Positions 24,620 through 37,137 of a stretch of 64,000 bases of DNA are shown here, piece by piece. Numbering within the stretch: position 1 is the first letter of the stretch; the number at the start of each line of letters is the position of its first letter. The position numbers were made by a program, and so were the translations under genes. Under the pieces are notes generated by a model. It saw only the letters and a program-made list of their open reading frames with translations. It did not search any database and was not told the DNA's origin. Origin of the DNA: Sapria himalayana (taxonomy: Eukaryota > Streptophyta > Magnoliopsida > Malpighiales > Rafflesiaceae); NCBI GenBank assembly GCA_029783825.1, contig JAREIK010017253.1:1-64000 (forward strand), read 5' to 3'.

Positions 24620-27600
24620 ATGAGTTCATATCATAAGTGGATGTACTAAAGGTTTATGAATGGAATTTTGAATAAATATTTTTGAGTGGCTTAAAACTTT
24701 CATCAATTTTGCACGTAGTCAATCAAGATTGATGGATGGAGAAAAAATTATGTGTCCATGTAATCATCACAAGTGTCAGAATATCCCTTTTTGTGATGCA
24801 AACACTATAAGATACCATTTGGCTAAATATGGCTTTGTGCCAAATTATTTTGATTGGATATATAATTGGAAAAGTATAATGGCTCTGAACTTTGACCAAA
24901 ATGAGGGTATTGAATCGTTTGCTTGTGGTGAAGAACCATCAAAGACATACCATAGAGTGATCACAGAAGCTGCTAGTGATGACTTCAATAAGGATTACGT
25001 GGATGAACCACCTAATCCTAAAGCTGATAAATTTTATAAAATGCTTAAAGCTGCAGATAAAGAGTTGTAGCTTAGTTGTAAAACACATTTTCAATTGTTA
25101 CTTGTAGCTCGACTTATGAGCATTAAGTTAGAAAATCATATGTTTGAGAAATTATTTGATCAAGTGTCAAAACTGATGAAGGAGATTGTTACGGAGAATA
25201 ATTTGATCACTAATAACTTTTACAACACTAAAATGTTACTACGAGGAATGAGTCTACCAGTTGAAAAAATTGATAGTTGTTTTAATGGATGTATGGTATA
25301 TTGGGGCGGTGATAGTGATTTAATTAGCTGTAAGTTTTGTGATCATCCTCGATTTAAGACGGCATCTCGTGTTGTAGATATGCAATAAAAATTGAAAGTT
25401 GCATTTAAAAAGATGTATTATTTTTTATTAATTCCTCGATTACTCATACTATATGCATCAAATGATATAGCAATGGTATGAGGTGGCATTCTGAGTATGA
25501 GGTTGAAGAAGGGGTAATGTGTCATCCATCAGATTCACTTGCTTGGAAGCATTTTAATTATATACATCAAGATTTTGTAGCTAAAAGTCAAAATGTGAGA
25601 TAGGGTCTCTACATAGATGGATTTCAACCATTTGTGCAATCTGGAAAATAGTATTCAACATGACCAGCTATAGTGGCACATTATAACTTGCCTCCGTGGT
25701 TGTGTATGAAGGAGCAATATATGTTTTTGTCAAAAGTGGTTCTAGGGCCAAAATCCGAAAGACATGCTGGATATTTTCTTATAGCCTCTTATAGTAGAGA
25801 TAAATCATTTGTGGGATCTTGGTGTGAATACATATGATATCTCAAAGAAGAAAAATTTCATTATGTGGGTGGCCCTTATGTGGATAGTAAATGATTTTCC
25901 TAGATATTCAATGTTGTCTGGCTGGAGTACTGCAGGACGATTCACATGACCACATTGCATGAAAAATTATGATGCATTTACCCTCAAATTTAGTGGTAAA
26001 TAGTCATGGTTTGATAACCATCGTAAGTTTCTACACACGAATCATCCATTTTAAAGAAATAGAACTGCATTTCAAAAAAATAAAACTGTTATGACAGTTG
26101 CACCAGTAGTTCATATAGAAGATGATATCATGACAGATATTTAGAGTTTGGGTTTGAAGAAGGTAACCAAAAAGGATACTACTGGAAGTAATGGACCAAT
26201 AGGCAAAATATTTGGCTATAGTAAACGTAGTATATTTTGTGACTCTCCCTATTGGAATTCCTATATAATTCGTCATAACTTAGATGTAATGCATATTGAA
26301 AAAAAATGTGTTTGACAATGTTTTCAATGCTATCCTTAATGTAAGTGGAAAAATAAAAGATACTTTAAAATCAAGACAAGAGCTGAATGATTAATGTCGG
26401 CGTCCTGAATTTAAACTGAATGAGGCAACAAAAAAAATTTCTAAAGCTCGCTACACACTTGATAAGAAGGCAAGATAGATATTGTGTGAATGGGTTAAAA
26501 ATTTGAAATTCCCTAATGGATATGTGTCAAATATGGGTAGATGCACATATATGAAAAATCTTATGTTATTTTGAATGAAAAGTCATGACGATCATGTATT
26601 TATGTATATATTAATACCTATTGCATTCCGTGAATTACATCCCCTAAGTGTTTGGAAGGCCCTTACAGAACTTATTTTGTTTTTTAAATAGCTAACTGCA
26701 ACAACAATCAAAATAGATAACATTGTGAGGTTGGAGAATGACATTCCACTTATTATTTGTAAGCTTGAGCGGTTATTCCCACAAAGTTTTTTTGACTCAA
26801 TGGAGCATTTGACAGTCTAATTGGCATATGAAGAATGGATAGCAGGGCCAGTGCAATATAGGTGGATGTATCCTTTTGATAGGTAAATACATATAATTTG
26901 CTGTGTTTTATTATTTCATACTTAAAGTAATATAATAATTTAATATAATTAAAACCTATCATTGTGGTTGTAGGTATCTTTGTAAGTTGAAATTGAATGT
27001 TAGAAACAAGACAAAAGTTGAAGGTTCAATTTTTAATGCATATTTAGTAGAAGTAGCATCATCATTTTGTTCTTATTATTTTGAGGATCATATCAATACA
27101 AAGAATAGAAATATGCCTCGAAATGATGAAGGTCATGTGATAGTAGAATATGATTATGTGGAAAAACTATCTATCTTCAAGCACCCTGAAAGATCATCTG
27201 GAAGAGCAATAAAAAGATATATGATAGATGAAGAGTATAAAGCAACCCGGAGCTATGTTTTACTTAATTGTGAGGAGATAGCACAATATAATGAGTATGT
27301 ATACCCAAAATGGTGGCAAGTTTAATCATATTTTAATTTTATCTTTAATAGGAATTATTAAAAATTGATATACATTTTTCTCTCTTTTTATATTTGTGCA
27401 TTATTTATGTTGAGCAATTAAAATAAAGGCAACCAGTAATTTCCAGCGATTATGTCGATTATATGCTAGAAACTGAATTTGCAAATTGGTTCAAAAATTA
27501 TGTGAGAATTATTAAGTTTTAAATTTTGAATAATTTAATTTATTAGTATCTTTTATTTGTTAATATCATTTTTAAAATTTATATCATAGGCAATTGATCC

Positions 27601-28318
27601 TTCAAATGGATATTTAAATATTTTCATTCAGAATCTAAGTAAAAGCCCGTTTAGATATGTGACAACATATCTTGGGTATTTTATCAATGGATATAAATTT
27701 AACACAATCGGGCATGGTTCATCTAAAACAAAAATGAATATTGGTGTATGCATTAAAGGCTCAGGATATAATATAGATGACATTAATTATCATGGTCAAC
27801 TCAAACAAGTTATTGAGTTGGAGTATCCTAGACTCGAAAATATCAAGATTGTATTATTAAAGTGTGAGTGGTTTAATCCTACATGAAATGTGGGCACAAA
27901 GATTCATTCGGATTAAAAGTTAGTAGATGTTAACCATAAATGAAGATATAATTGATATGAGCCATTTATTATGGTAGTTCAAGCTACTCAAGTTTATTAT
28001 TGTACATATCTGAGGTTATCTCGTGATAAGAGTGATTGGTGCATTATTTGCAAAATCAAAGCTCGATCAAATTTTGAAGTACCAACATCACAACAAAGAA
28101 GTGCAAACTTAGATATTGCACCAGTATTCCAGAAAGATGACATAAATAATATTTAGCCTGTGCATGTAGATGAAGGTCAAAAATTTTGTGACTCAAATAG
28201 TGGCCTAATAGAAATTGAAGATGACCAATTTCTATCTGAAGATGAGTTTGAACTTCTATCGAAATCAGACAACATATCAGAAGATCCATTGGAGGATGAC
28301 AGTGATGCCGATAATTAA
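24620..28318 (+). pseudogene. CACTA (En/Spm) TNP2-type transposase, decayed (CACTA-2)
   Basis: Second, independent TNP2 relic. It starts at ATG 24620 (MSSYHKWMY then a stop, then RFMNGILN). The transposase-associated domain follows (CPCNHHKCQN, YHLAKYGFVPNY; 24729-25070), then MSLPVEKIDSCFNGCMVYWG (25247-25310). The Transposase_21 core (about 25400-26560) has CHPSDSLAWKHF, AHYNLPPWLCMKEQYMFL and IIRHNLDVMHIE. DUF4218 (26600-27120) has SFFDSMEHLTV, AGPVQYRWMYPFDR, YLVEVASSFCSYYFE and KNRNMPRND. DUF4216 (27655-28130) has TKMNIGVCIKG and CEWFNPT, and an acidic tail ends SEDPLEDDSDADN at 28318. Many stops and an A-run frameshift just after VMHIE break it. Spliced introns are at 26883-26973 and probably two more at about 27325-27590. 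It is the first gene of a two-gene element. Confidence 0.93.
26883..26973 (+). other. Conserved intron in CACTA-2 TNP2
   Basis: Donor TTTTGATAG/GTAAAT and acceptor GGTTGTAG/GTATCT. Splicing joins YPFDR to YLCKLKLNVRNKTKVEG. Its position matches the 90-base intron of the CACTA-1 copy, and its length differs by a single base although the sequence has diverged. Confidence 0.8.
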
Positions 28319-28458
28319 ACTATTATAATTTTATTATAATATTAAACTATAAAAGAGTTTCTATATTTTGTTGAAATCTATTGGTGTGTTTTATTCTAAA
28401 ATGCATGCTTGTTCATCATATCTCTATTATTTGTTCTATGTTTTATTTTGTACAGCAG

Positions 28459-30436
28459 ATGGCACATAAAAGATGTGGCCGTGGTGGAGTTGGACGTGGA
28501 CACAAAAATGAACCAAATTCATCAAGTATGTTACATCATGTTGCAGAATCAGTACAATCTCATATCCACCATATCCATACTTCAACATCACAATCACAAT
28601 CTGCATTTCTATCAGCATCACCATCATTAAGACATCTACTATTGTCTTTATAAGATATAAGCCCACCATCCATTGTGCTTCCTGCACATACTTTTGATCC
28701 ATCTCTATCTTCTACACCACATTTTAGACCGATAGTTCTCCCATTTACAAAACCAATGACATCATCAAATGACGTGCATTCCTCTACATTCAGTCTAAGT
28801 TAGTAATTGAGATTGTGGTTGGGAGGTAAAAAAAATATAAATATGACTTGAAAAAAAAAATTTGATGTTATTGTCGGTGGCTTTTTTTAAATATATAGTT
28901 ATGATGTGCTTGTTTTCAATGTTATTTAATTATTTCTATTATTTTATTCCATCTTACATGTGCTCGACTATAATTACAAAGTCTTATAAGAAAATGATTG
29001 ATTCTAAAGTATTATCCAGAAAGAAAGTTTCCAAATCAACAAAAGAGTCTTATTTTAATGACAGGTAAAAAATAACAAAACAAAAGCATTGAAAAATAAT
29101 TATCTAATTACATAACTATTATGTTGGTTATTATTTAAGTAGTAAATAATTATGTTCTTGTTAATATAAATTCTTTTGTGATTTTTCTATATAAAGAATA
29201 AGTACACATAGACACTCAAATTTGATGTAAAGATAAAGTCATTATGAGAGATCAAAGCTACTCAACGGTATTTTGATTTTGTCCATAAATTGAATAATAT
29301 GAAAGAAAGGCCTGATTGTATATCCAATGATGACTGGCTCAAGTGGCTTAAGTATTGGGAGGAGCCAGATGTGAAGAAAAAAAATCAGATATTACTAGGA
29401 AAAATCAACGAAGTGAGGTAGCAGGACTAGCTACAGAAATCTATCGACATATAGGATGGTTGAAGTCGAGCATTGAGCACGCTCAAGTTTTGGTACAATT
29501 TTAAAATTGTCAACATTTATATATTTAGTGGTTGTCCTAATAGTCTAATAAATCAAATTTGTGCCTGGTTTTATTAATTTTGTTAAAATTTTTGATCATT
29601 TGTTATTTTATGACTTAATAAATACATATTCTAGGCTGGATAATTGGGTTGAGATCCCAATTTTATGAGATTTTTAAGAAGATGCATATGAAGAAAGTGG
29701 ATGGTCAGTTTGTTGACAACAAGTCTCAGATGATTGCTATAAGAATCTATTATATTAATAAAATTTTATAATACTACAGTACATTTTGAAAGTTGTTTGG
29801 AATGCAAAATAATTATTTTATTTTTTTTATATCTATAATAGTATTTTTCACTATTTTATCTCAGGAACTCTTGGAGGAATGTGTGACAACTACTTCTCAA
29901 CAAATTAAGGGTTCTATGGATCAAATTGACTATGATCCTATTTATTTGGAGACCATAAAAGGTTGTAAGTAGCAACGAGTGCATGACATCAGCTCGAAGG
30001 GAGTGACATTTTGTTGTAGCAGTTGTGCTTCTAATTCATCTGTCTCAACATTTGTGGATGAGGAAGGCAAACAATAAGTAATGGAAACAAATGAATGTAT
30101 TGTAGTTATGGAGACCGAAATGAAAAAGAAGGATGATCAGATATCTCATTTGAAGGAAGAAATATATGAAATTAAAGAACAGAACGATGATCAGTATACT
30201 AATTTGAAGGAAGACATACAAGAAATGAAATAAGAGAAGGAGGAGAAGATTACTAATTTGATGGAAGAAATGCAAGAAATTAAAGAAATGAATGATGAGA
30301 TGAAAGAAATTAAGAATGTAATGCAATAGCAGATGTCCTAAGTGGAGTCACAATTAGCGGCATTGACTCAATAGATAGTATTCAGAGATCTAGCTATGAA
30401 ACCTCATAGGAAAAGCTAGCACAAAATTCCCTACTA
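28459..30436 (+). pseudogene. CACTA TNPA-type gene (plant transposase Ptta/En/Spm, Transposase_24), decayed
   Basis: The second gene of CACTA-2, 140 bases after TNP2. It begins at ATG 28459 right after a TTTGTACAGCAG acceptor (MAHKRCGRGGVGRGHKNEP, basic, then Ser/His-rich). After an intron, about 29255-29500 reads DDWLKWLKYWEEPDVKKK and, after a one-base shift, RSEVAGLATEIYRHIGWLKS, where the family has its W...YW and SRS..A blocks. Next come YEIFKKMHMKKVDGQFVDNK (about 29660-29720) and ELLEECVTTTSQQIKGSMDQ (about 29870-29930). The C-terminus (30060-30330) is a Lys/Glu-rich coiled coil with KKDDQISHLKEE-type heptads and several stops where Gln is expected. Family members bind subterminal repeats and help TNP2; the likely binding array is at the right end (32585-33018). 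Not functional. Confidence 0.82.
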
Positions 30437-31317
30437 ATTATGACGATGATTTCGTATGAGAATTATTTCTGAACTGTTATTGATTTTTGTCTGTGTGTAG
30501 CAAAACTTGATGTGATTTTTTTCCAAGTTTCAATTTTGCTTATTCTGATTTTTTTCTTTGCTTTGCTGATTAACCTACTAATGAATCATTGTAGGACACA
30601 TGATGTGAGATGCATGAAAAAATTATGATTCAAAGCTTTCAGACATTACCACACTCCTTCCATTGCATGGGTTTCGTATTTACTGATTTCAGCTTGATCA
30701 AACGGAGGCCTAGCTTTTATTATCTTCATTATTCCTAAAACATTTTATTTTTCCACTCTCTTTCTCTCAAAACATCATTGCTGGACATCTTTTAAATTTT
30801 TGTTAAAGTTATATGACTATCAATTTTAATTTGTGTTTGTTCATGTCTATAATAACTATTTTTTATATATCTATGAATATGTTTGTTGTCCCTAAATTTT
30901 TTGGGTAGAGTTTTAGCCAATTATAGGTATGTAAAAGGCTTGGCTGGTCTTTCATTGTGCTGGGAACAACACCTTAGCTTATTAAGCTATGAGATCAACC
31001 AAAAAATTAATTCCACAAAAATGTAAGTTTGTTCTTGACACTCTTATTTTGTGCAGATCTATGTCATCGTAGTTTAGATCTATGACTACTTGTTATCAGT
31101 TATTGGTTTGTAAATGTAGTATATTATACTCCCTATGCAGGTGTAACAATGTTCTCTATCTGCGTGGAGTACCGAAGGAAAAAAGAACTAGAAATGCTAA
31201 CCATGCTTGAGAGACCTATGTGTGTGTTTTAAAGTCCTATATTATTTTATTCTATTGTCTTTGATGATATGTCTATTTGCATGAAAGTACAAGGGTGTGT
31301 GTCATCTAAGGCTATGT
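30437..31317. other. CACTA-2 3' non-coding region; nothing recognised
   Basis: AT-rich sequence after the TNPA-type gene with no domain in any frame. GGCTGGTCTTTCATTGTGC at about 30940 has a loose match at about 31730, suggesting a small dispersed duplication inside the element. Confidence 0.35.
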
Positions 31318-31640
31318 TATTATACATACGTACATATAATACTACAGTATATACGTACATATATACTTGGTATAAATTACATATATACAGAGTATATATC
31401 TACATATATTGAGTATATATGTATGTATATACCAAGTATATATGTTCGTATATACTGAGTTTATTTGTACATATATACTCAGTATATACATACATATATA
31501 CTACAGTATATACATATGTATATATTCAGTATATAAGTATGTTTATCCTATAGTATATACGTAAGTATATACTCAATATATACATACTTTTATTCTATAG
31601 TATATACGTGTGTGTATATCGAGTATATATATAATTGGGT
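31318..31640. repeat. GTATATAC-type palindromic minisatellite
   Basis: Repeated 20-35 base units such as TATACTGAGTATATATGTACATA and CTACAGTATATACGTACATA. Each unit is largely self-complementary (GTATATAC, ATACGTAT, TATATACTCAGTATATA), so single strands could form many small hairpins. A second patch with the same vocabulary lies at about 32040-32180. Overlapping short frames here (31590-31815) have no coding meaning. Confidence 0.75.
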
Positions 31641-32584
31641 GCATATATTTATTTGTAGACATGTATATATTGTCATACATACACACCCATTTACACACAT
31701 ACACACTTTTGAATATATAATTGCTAGGGCTGGTCTGGTCATCATTGTGCATTGCTTACTAATGCAGCTAATAAAACCCATGGATATTACACTTTCCCTA
31801 AAGCTGTGGGATTAAGATATTTCAGGTCAAGTCCAGCGAGGCAGATAGAGGTTGGTCTTAAATATCTTAATAATTGTGTTGATATGCAATTATCACATAG
31901 TACAAAGCGAACGTATGAGTAAATAAGTTTTTTTGCTCTAGGTTCTGCAAAGATTGGTTCTAATTATACTAGGTCTTAAGATAATGATGATGATGATGAT
32001 ACTCATGTAGATGGTGATATTTGCACATATAATAATGCAGTATTTTATGTACATATATACTTAGTATATATGTACTCAGGATATATGTACGCATAATACT
32101 ATAGTTTATATGTACAAATACTACAGTAATATATGCACGAGTGAAATGCTAGAATATATGTACATATATACTGTAATATTATATATTTATCAAAACATAA
32201 ATTTTTATTTATTTATTTTGAATTGATTGAGTGGTTTAAATTTCATACAGATATGGTACCGTATTGTTCCCCATACCAACTTGTATAAGTGAAGGGATTT
32301 TCACTAGACATAACGCACCGTGACTCAGACAACTTTGTAGCATTAGAAAGATGGTGATCAGGGGAGTAGAGGGAAAGAAAGCAACATCAATGCATATATA
32401 GATTATACTTTATGCACTGTTGGTAGATATATTAATGAATAAGATGTAAAAAAATTTTGTTATTTTTTATTTTAATTATGTAAAATATTGTATTAGAATA
32501 AGTTATTAAATGATTTTATTTTTTGTTAATTATAAATTATCTTTTTTAGTTTCTATATTAATTAAAATTACTTTAAAAAATTAA
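31641..32584. other. CACTA-2 interior between minisatellite and right subterminal array
   Basis: AT-rich DNA with a short GAT trinucleotide run at about 31984-32000 and a second GTATATAC-type patch at 32040-32180. No gene recognised. Confidence 0.35.
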
Positions 32585-33018
32585 ATTCTAAAAATAGCTA
32601 GGGATGTTTCTATAGCTAATTTAGCTAGGGATGTTTTCATAGCTAATTTAGCTAGAGATATCTTTATTATAACAAGGGTTTTTTTCCATCGAATTTATTT
32701 TGTGAGGGACTATTTCCATCACTAATATTTAGTGATGAGCACTTTAGATAGGGAAAGCATCCATTGTTATATCCGTTTAGCGACAAAAACTCTCATTTAG
32801 CTTGCTAATTTAGCTAGAAAAATTATTCTTTTTAGCTATGGATTTTTTCGTTGCTAAATTATTAGCTAGGGACACTATACTTCACTAAATTTTAGTGACG
32901 AGCACTTTAGATTTGGAATAGTTCTTTCATTAATACATCACTATATCTCATTTACCAACATAAAATGCCCATTTAGTTAGGGAATTATCCCTTGCTATAT
33001 GAGATTTTTCTTGTGGTG
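32585..33018 (+). repeat. CACTA-2 right subterminal repeats and terminus
   Basis: Repeated TTAGCTAGGGA, TAGTGATGAGCACTTTAGAT and CTAGGGATGTTT motifs, related to the array at 20655-21761, end at 33018 with ATTTTTCTTGTGGTG. The complement CACCACAAGAAAAAT differs from the standard CACTACAAGAAAAAT by one base. Copia coding sequence starts within a few bases after it, so this is the insertion boundary. Confidence 0.75.
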
Positions 33019-33023
33019 AAAAA

Positions 33024-33823
33024 GATTTCTTGGGCTGAGTCAGAGTGCACATATTGATAAAGTGCTTAATTATTTTACCATCTAGAATTCTATGAAAGGA
33101 TTCTTGCACATGGAGTGAGCCTTTCTAAGGCTCTATGTCACTCTATTAAATAGGAAAGAAAATGCATGGATAAGATTTCATATGCATCTTCTAATTGGTC
33201 TATCATGTATGCCATGATTTGTACTCATCCTAATGTCTCATATGCATTAAGCATGATGAGAAGATACTAGTTAGATATAGGTGAGAGTACTTAATAAGGA
33301 CTCTAAATTATTTCTTGATATATGAAGATGATTATGAGCTTGTTGTAAAGTGTTACAGAAATGCAAGCTTCCAAAATGATAGGGATGATTCAAGATCATA
33401 GTTAGGTTATGTATTTTGCTTAAATGGTGGTGCTATGAGCTGGAAGAGTTCAAAGAAAGATATAGTTATTGATTCTACTATAGAAGCTGAGTATATTGTT
33501 GCTTCTGATGTGGCAAAAGAAGCTATTTGGATTAAAAATTTTATCTTAGAACTTGATTTAGTTCCTAGCAAAACTAATCAAATAGACCTTTATTGTGACA
33601 ACAATGGGGCTATTGCATATGCTAAGGAAACTAGATCTCTTCAATGATCCAAATACATAACTCGGAGGTTCCATATCATTTGAGAGATTATTGATAGAGG
33701 AGATATAAAGATATGCAGAGTACCTACAGATGACAACATAATAGACCCATTGACCTAGGCTTTAGCATAGAGGTAGCATGATGGTCACACTTGGTCACTA
33801 GATATCAGATACTTTAGTGATTA
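33024..33823 (+). pseudogene. Ty1/copia reverse transcriptase end and RNase H (copia-2), decayed
   Basis: Starts abruptly next to the CACTA-2 terminus within copia reverse transcriptase (FLGLSQS, then HIDKVLN). It continues with DKISYAS, SIMYAMICTHPNVSYALSMM and RDDSRS. The RNase H domain is open from 33435: MSWKSSKKDIVIDSTIEAEY, VASDVAKEAIWIKNFILEL and IDLYCDNNGAIAYAKETRS. After a stop, RRFHLREIIDRGDIKICRVP-like residues lead to the polyprotein end. RNase H removes template RNA during reverse transcription. Several stops and frameshifts make it non-functional. The part upstream of FLGLSQS should lie left of CACTA-2 but was not recognised there. Confidence 0.92.
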
Positions 33824-33825
33824 GC

Positions 33826-34685
33826 TTTAGTGCTAGTGGGAGATTGTTAGAGTATACCCTAAAATTTAATCATTAGATGATTTGTCGGGACTTTTGTATC
33901 ATATCATTTATGTAAAAAAGCATTATTTTATGATTATTATATATATTTAGATCTGTGCAAATATTAGATGAATATAATAATGTTCTAGGATGATATATTC
34001 TATGGAAGACTACTCTAAATTATCCCTAGTCAAGATTTAATATTTAAGGGCAACACCAATACATTAAGCCTAGCATGTAGGCTAACTATTTTGAGATATA
34101 AAGCTAACACATAAGTATATGTTGGATAACATATATTGAACTAACCCACTATGATAATGTTGCATGTATTGTTATATAAGTGTCATACACATTATCATAA
34201 TGACTATTAGTATGAATTATCCTTTGACCTGAAGTCACTATGGTTCCCTACATAAGGAGTTGTAAACTTTAGATTCAAGAAATACCACCTGTAACAAGGA
34301 TGGTTATAAAGTTATTTACGAGGTATACAATAAATTGTGCAGAGGGATGTGATTGATATATGTGGAATTTGTCACTTCTATATAATGAAAGTGATATCAA
34401 TTGGCCCCTTAATTGAGAGGACAATTAAAATACACAACCATACTCAAATAAGCCAATATGAGATATTGAGCTTATTTATTAAAGTTAGTCTACTCAAAGA
34501 TCAAAAAATATATAGATTGATGTGAGGATGACATGATCCATGCCTCAAAAATCAATCTAGATAAAATGGACAAACAGACTAAGTCGTATAATAAAATAAG
34601 TTACAAAATTAGGTTAAGTTGAATCTATTATATTTTGTCACTTGGGTAGCAATGATGTATTGCTACCAAACTATCTAACTATAAT
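33826..34685 (+). mobile_element. Polypurine tract and truncated 3' LTR of copia-2
   Basis: AGTGGGAGAT at 33835-33844 is a typical copia polypurine tract, directly followed by TGTTAGAGTATACCC, a classic LTR start, at 33845. The LTR-like sequence continues through CACTTGGGTAGCAATGATGT near 34640. No terminal CA with an inverted match to TGTTAGAG was seen before the TATC satellite begins at about 34686, so the LTR appears cut by the satellite junction. Confidence 0.75.
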
Positions 34686-35035
34686 ATAGTCTATCTATTT
34701 ATCTATATGTCTATCTATCAAACTATCTAACTACAATATAGTCAATCAGTCTAATCATCTATCTGTCTATCTTTTTATCTATATGTGTATTTTTGTGTGT
34801 ATGTGTTTATCTATTTATTTATCTTTCTATCTATCTTTCTTTGTATCATTCTATTTGTTGATCTATCTTTTATCTATCTGTATATGTATCTATGTGTCTA
34901 TCAATCTATCAATCAATCTATCAATCTATCTATTAATCTATATCAATCTATCTGTCTGTCTGTCTATCTGTCTATTTATTTATCTATTTGACTATCTATG
35001 TATATATCAATCAACAAATCAATAGATAAATATAG
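34686..35035 (-). repeat. Short TATC-sense satellite segment
   Basis: TATC/TGTC/AATC tetranucleotides in the same sense as the array at 1-2570. It may be the right-hand continuation of that array, separated from it by the 32 kb transposon nest. It ends at the sense switch near 35040. Confidence 0.9.
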
Positions 35036-35085
35036 TCTATTTGTTGATGTATTTATTTATCTATTTGTTTATAGATATACTGATA
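35010..35085. other. Strand-sense switch of the GATA satellite with a local inverted repeat
   Basis: To the left the plus strand reads TATC; to the right it reads GATA. At the transition, ATCAACAAAT (35010-35019) is perfectly complementary to ATTTGTTGAT (35039-35048) across a 19-base spacer. The last clear TATC-sense units are at about 35052-35080. Confidence 0.8.
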
Positions 35086-36073
35086 AACATATAGTCATTT
35101 TGATAGTTTGATAATTTGATAGATATATTAACAAATTGATAGATAGATAGATATATAGATTGATAGACAGATAGACAAATAGATAGATAGATAGATTGAT
35201 TCATATATAGATAGATAGATAGACAGATAGATAGATAGACATATAAATAGATAAACAAATAGATAGATAGACAGATAGAAATAAACAAGTAGATAGACAA
35301 ACACATTGATAGATAAACGGATATATAGATAGATAAAGAGATAGATAAATAGATAGATAGATAGATAGATAGACTAATAGAGTAATAGATATAAAGATTG
35401 TTAAATAATTAGATAGTTAGACAGATATATTATTAGTTAGTTAGTGAATTAGAAACAGATAAACAAATAGATAGATACACAAATAGATATATTATTAGTT
35501 AGTTAGACAGAAAGATAGATTGATAGATTTATAGATTGTACGATACACAAATAGATAGATAAACAGATAAACAAATAGATAAATAGTAATTTAGACATAT
35601 AGATAGATATATAGATAAAAAGATAAATAGATAGACAAATATACAAATAATGAGATAGACATAAAGATAGTTAGACACATATATTGAAAGATAGATAAAT
35701 AGATAGACAAAAAGATAGATGGATAGACACATATGCTTATAGACTATTAGCCTAATAGATTGAAAGAGAGATAGATAAATGGAAATATAGATAGATAAAG
35801 AGATTGACATATTGACAAAAAGATAATTTGACAAAAAGATAGATAGATAGACTAACAGATAAGCAGATTGGCAAATAGATAGATACAAAGATAAATTGCT
35901 AGATATACAGACAAATAGATATATAGATATATAGATATATAGATAGATGACATATAGATGATATATATATATATATATAGATAGATAGGTAGATAGATAG
36001 ATACATAGATAGATAAACAGATAGGCATATAGATATATAGACAAATAGACAGATATACAAATTGACAAATGGA

Positions 36074-36107
<34 letters not shown>

Positions 36108-37090
36108 AATAGAATGATAGACAGAAAGATAGTTAGACAATTAGATGGATAGAGAGATAGAAAGATAAAGAGTTAGATAGTTACATAAATTGAATGATAG
36201 ACATATATACATAAAAATAAATAGATAAATAATCATATAGATAGATAGATTGATAGATAGAAATACAGATAGTCATATAGATCGATAGATAGATAGAATG
36301 ACAAATATATAAGTAGATATATAGATAAACATATAGATAGATAGATAAGTAGATGGATAGATAGATAAATAGTTAGACTTATGGATCAATTGTTTGATAT
36401 ATAATTATATAGATAAATAGACTCATAGACTAATAAACTTATATACTAAAAGATTGATATAAAGATATATATAAAGCTAGATATAGAAATAAAAAGGTAG
36501 ACATGCAGATTGAAAGATAGACAGATAGATCGATAAAGAGATATATAGATAGATAGCCTTATAGATAGATAGATAGACTGATAGTCTAATAAATGAATAA
36601 AGAGATAGAGATAAAGATAACTAGACAGATAGATAGATAGATAGATAGATAAAGATATAGACAAATAGATAAATAGAAAGATAGATAAATAACAAAAAGA
36701 AAGATAGAAAAATAACAAATAAATAGATAGACATATAAACAACTAGATAGAAATATACATAGGAACATATACATATATAAATAGTTAAATAGACAGACAG
36801 GTAGATTGATATATAGATAGACATATAGATATATTGATAGACATATAGATAGACATGTAGGCATGGAAAGATAGATACAAAGATAAATAGAATGACAATT
36901 AGACATATAGGTAGATAGACAAGAAGGAAAATAAAGAGAAAGTCGAATATATAGATAAACAAATAGATTGATTTAAAGAAAGACAGATAGATATATAGAC
37001 AGCTAGACTGATAAATAGATATATAGATAGATAATTAGACAAATAGACAAATAGATAGATATATCGATAGATATAGTCAGATAGATAGAT

Positions 37091-37137
<47 letters not shown>

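Noticed and set aside
35529..36140. Possible telomeric or centromeric satellite
   Set aside because: No TTTAGGG units and no fixed monomer of centromeric length; the sequence is tetranucleotide GATA with CA and TA runs.
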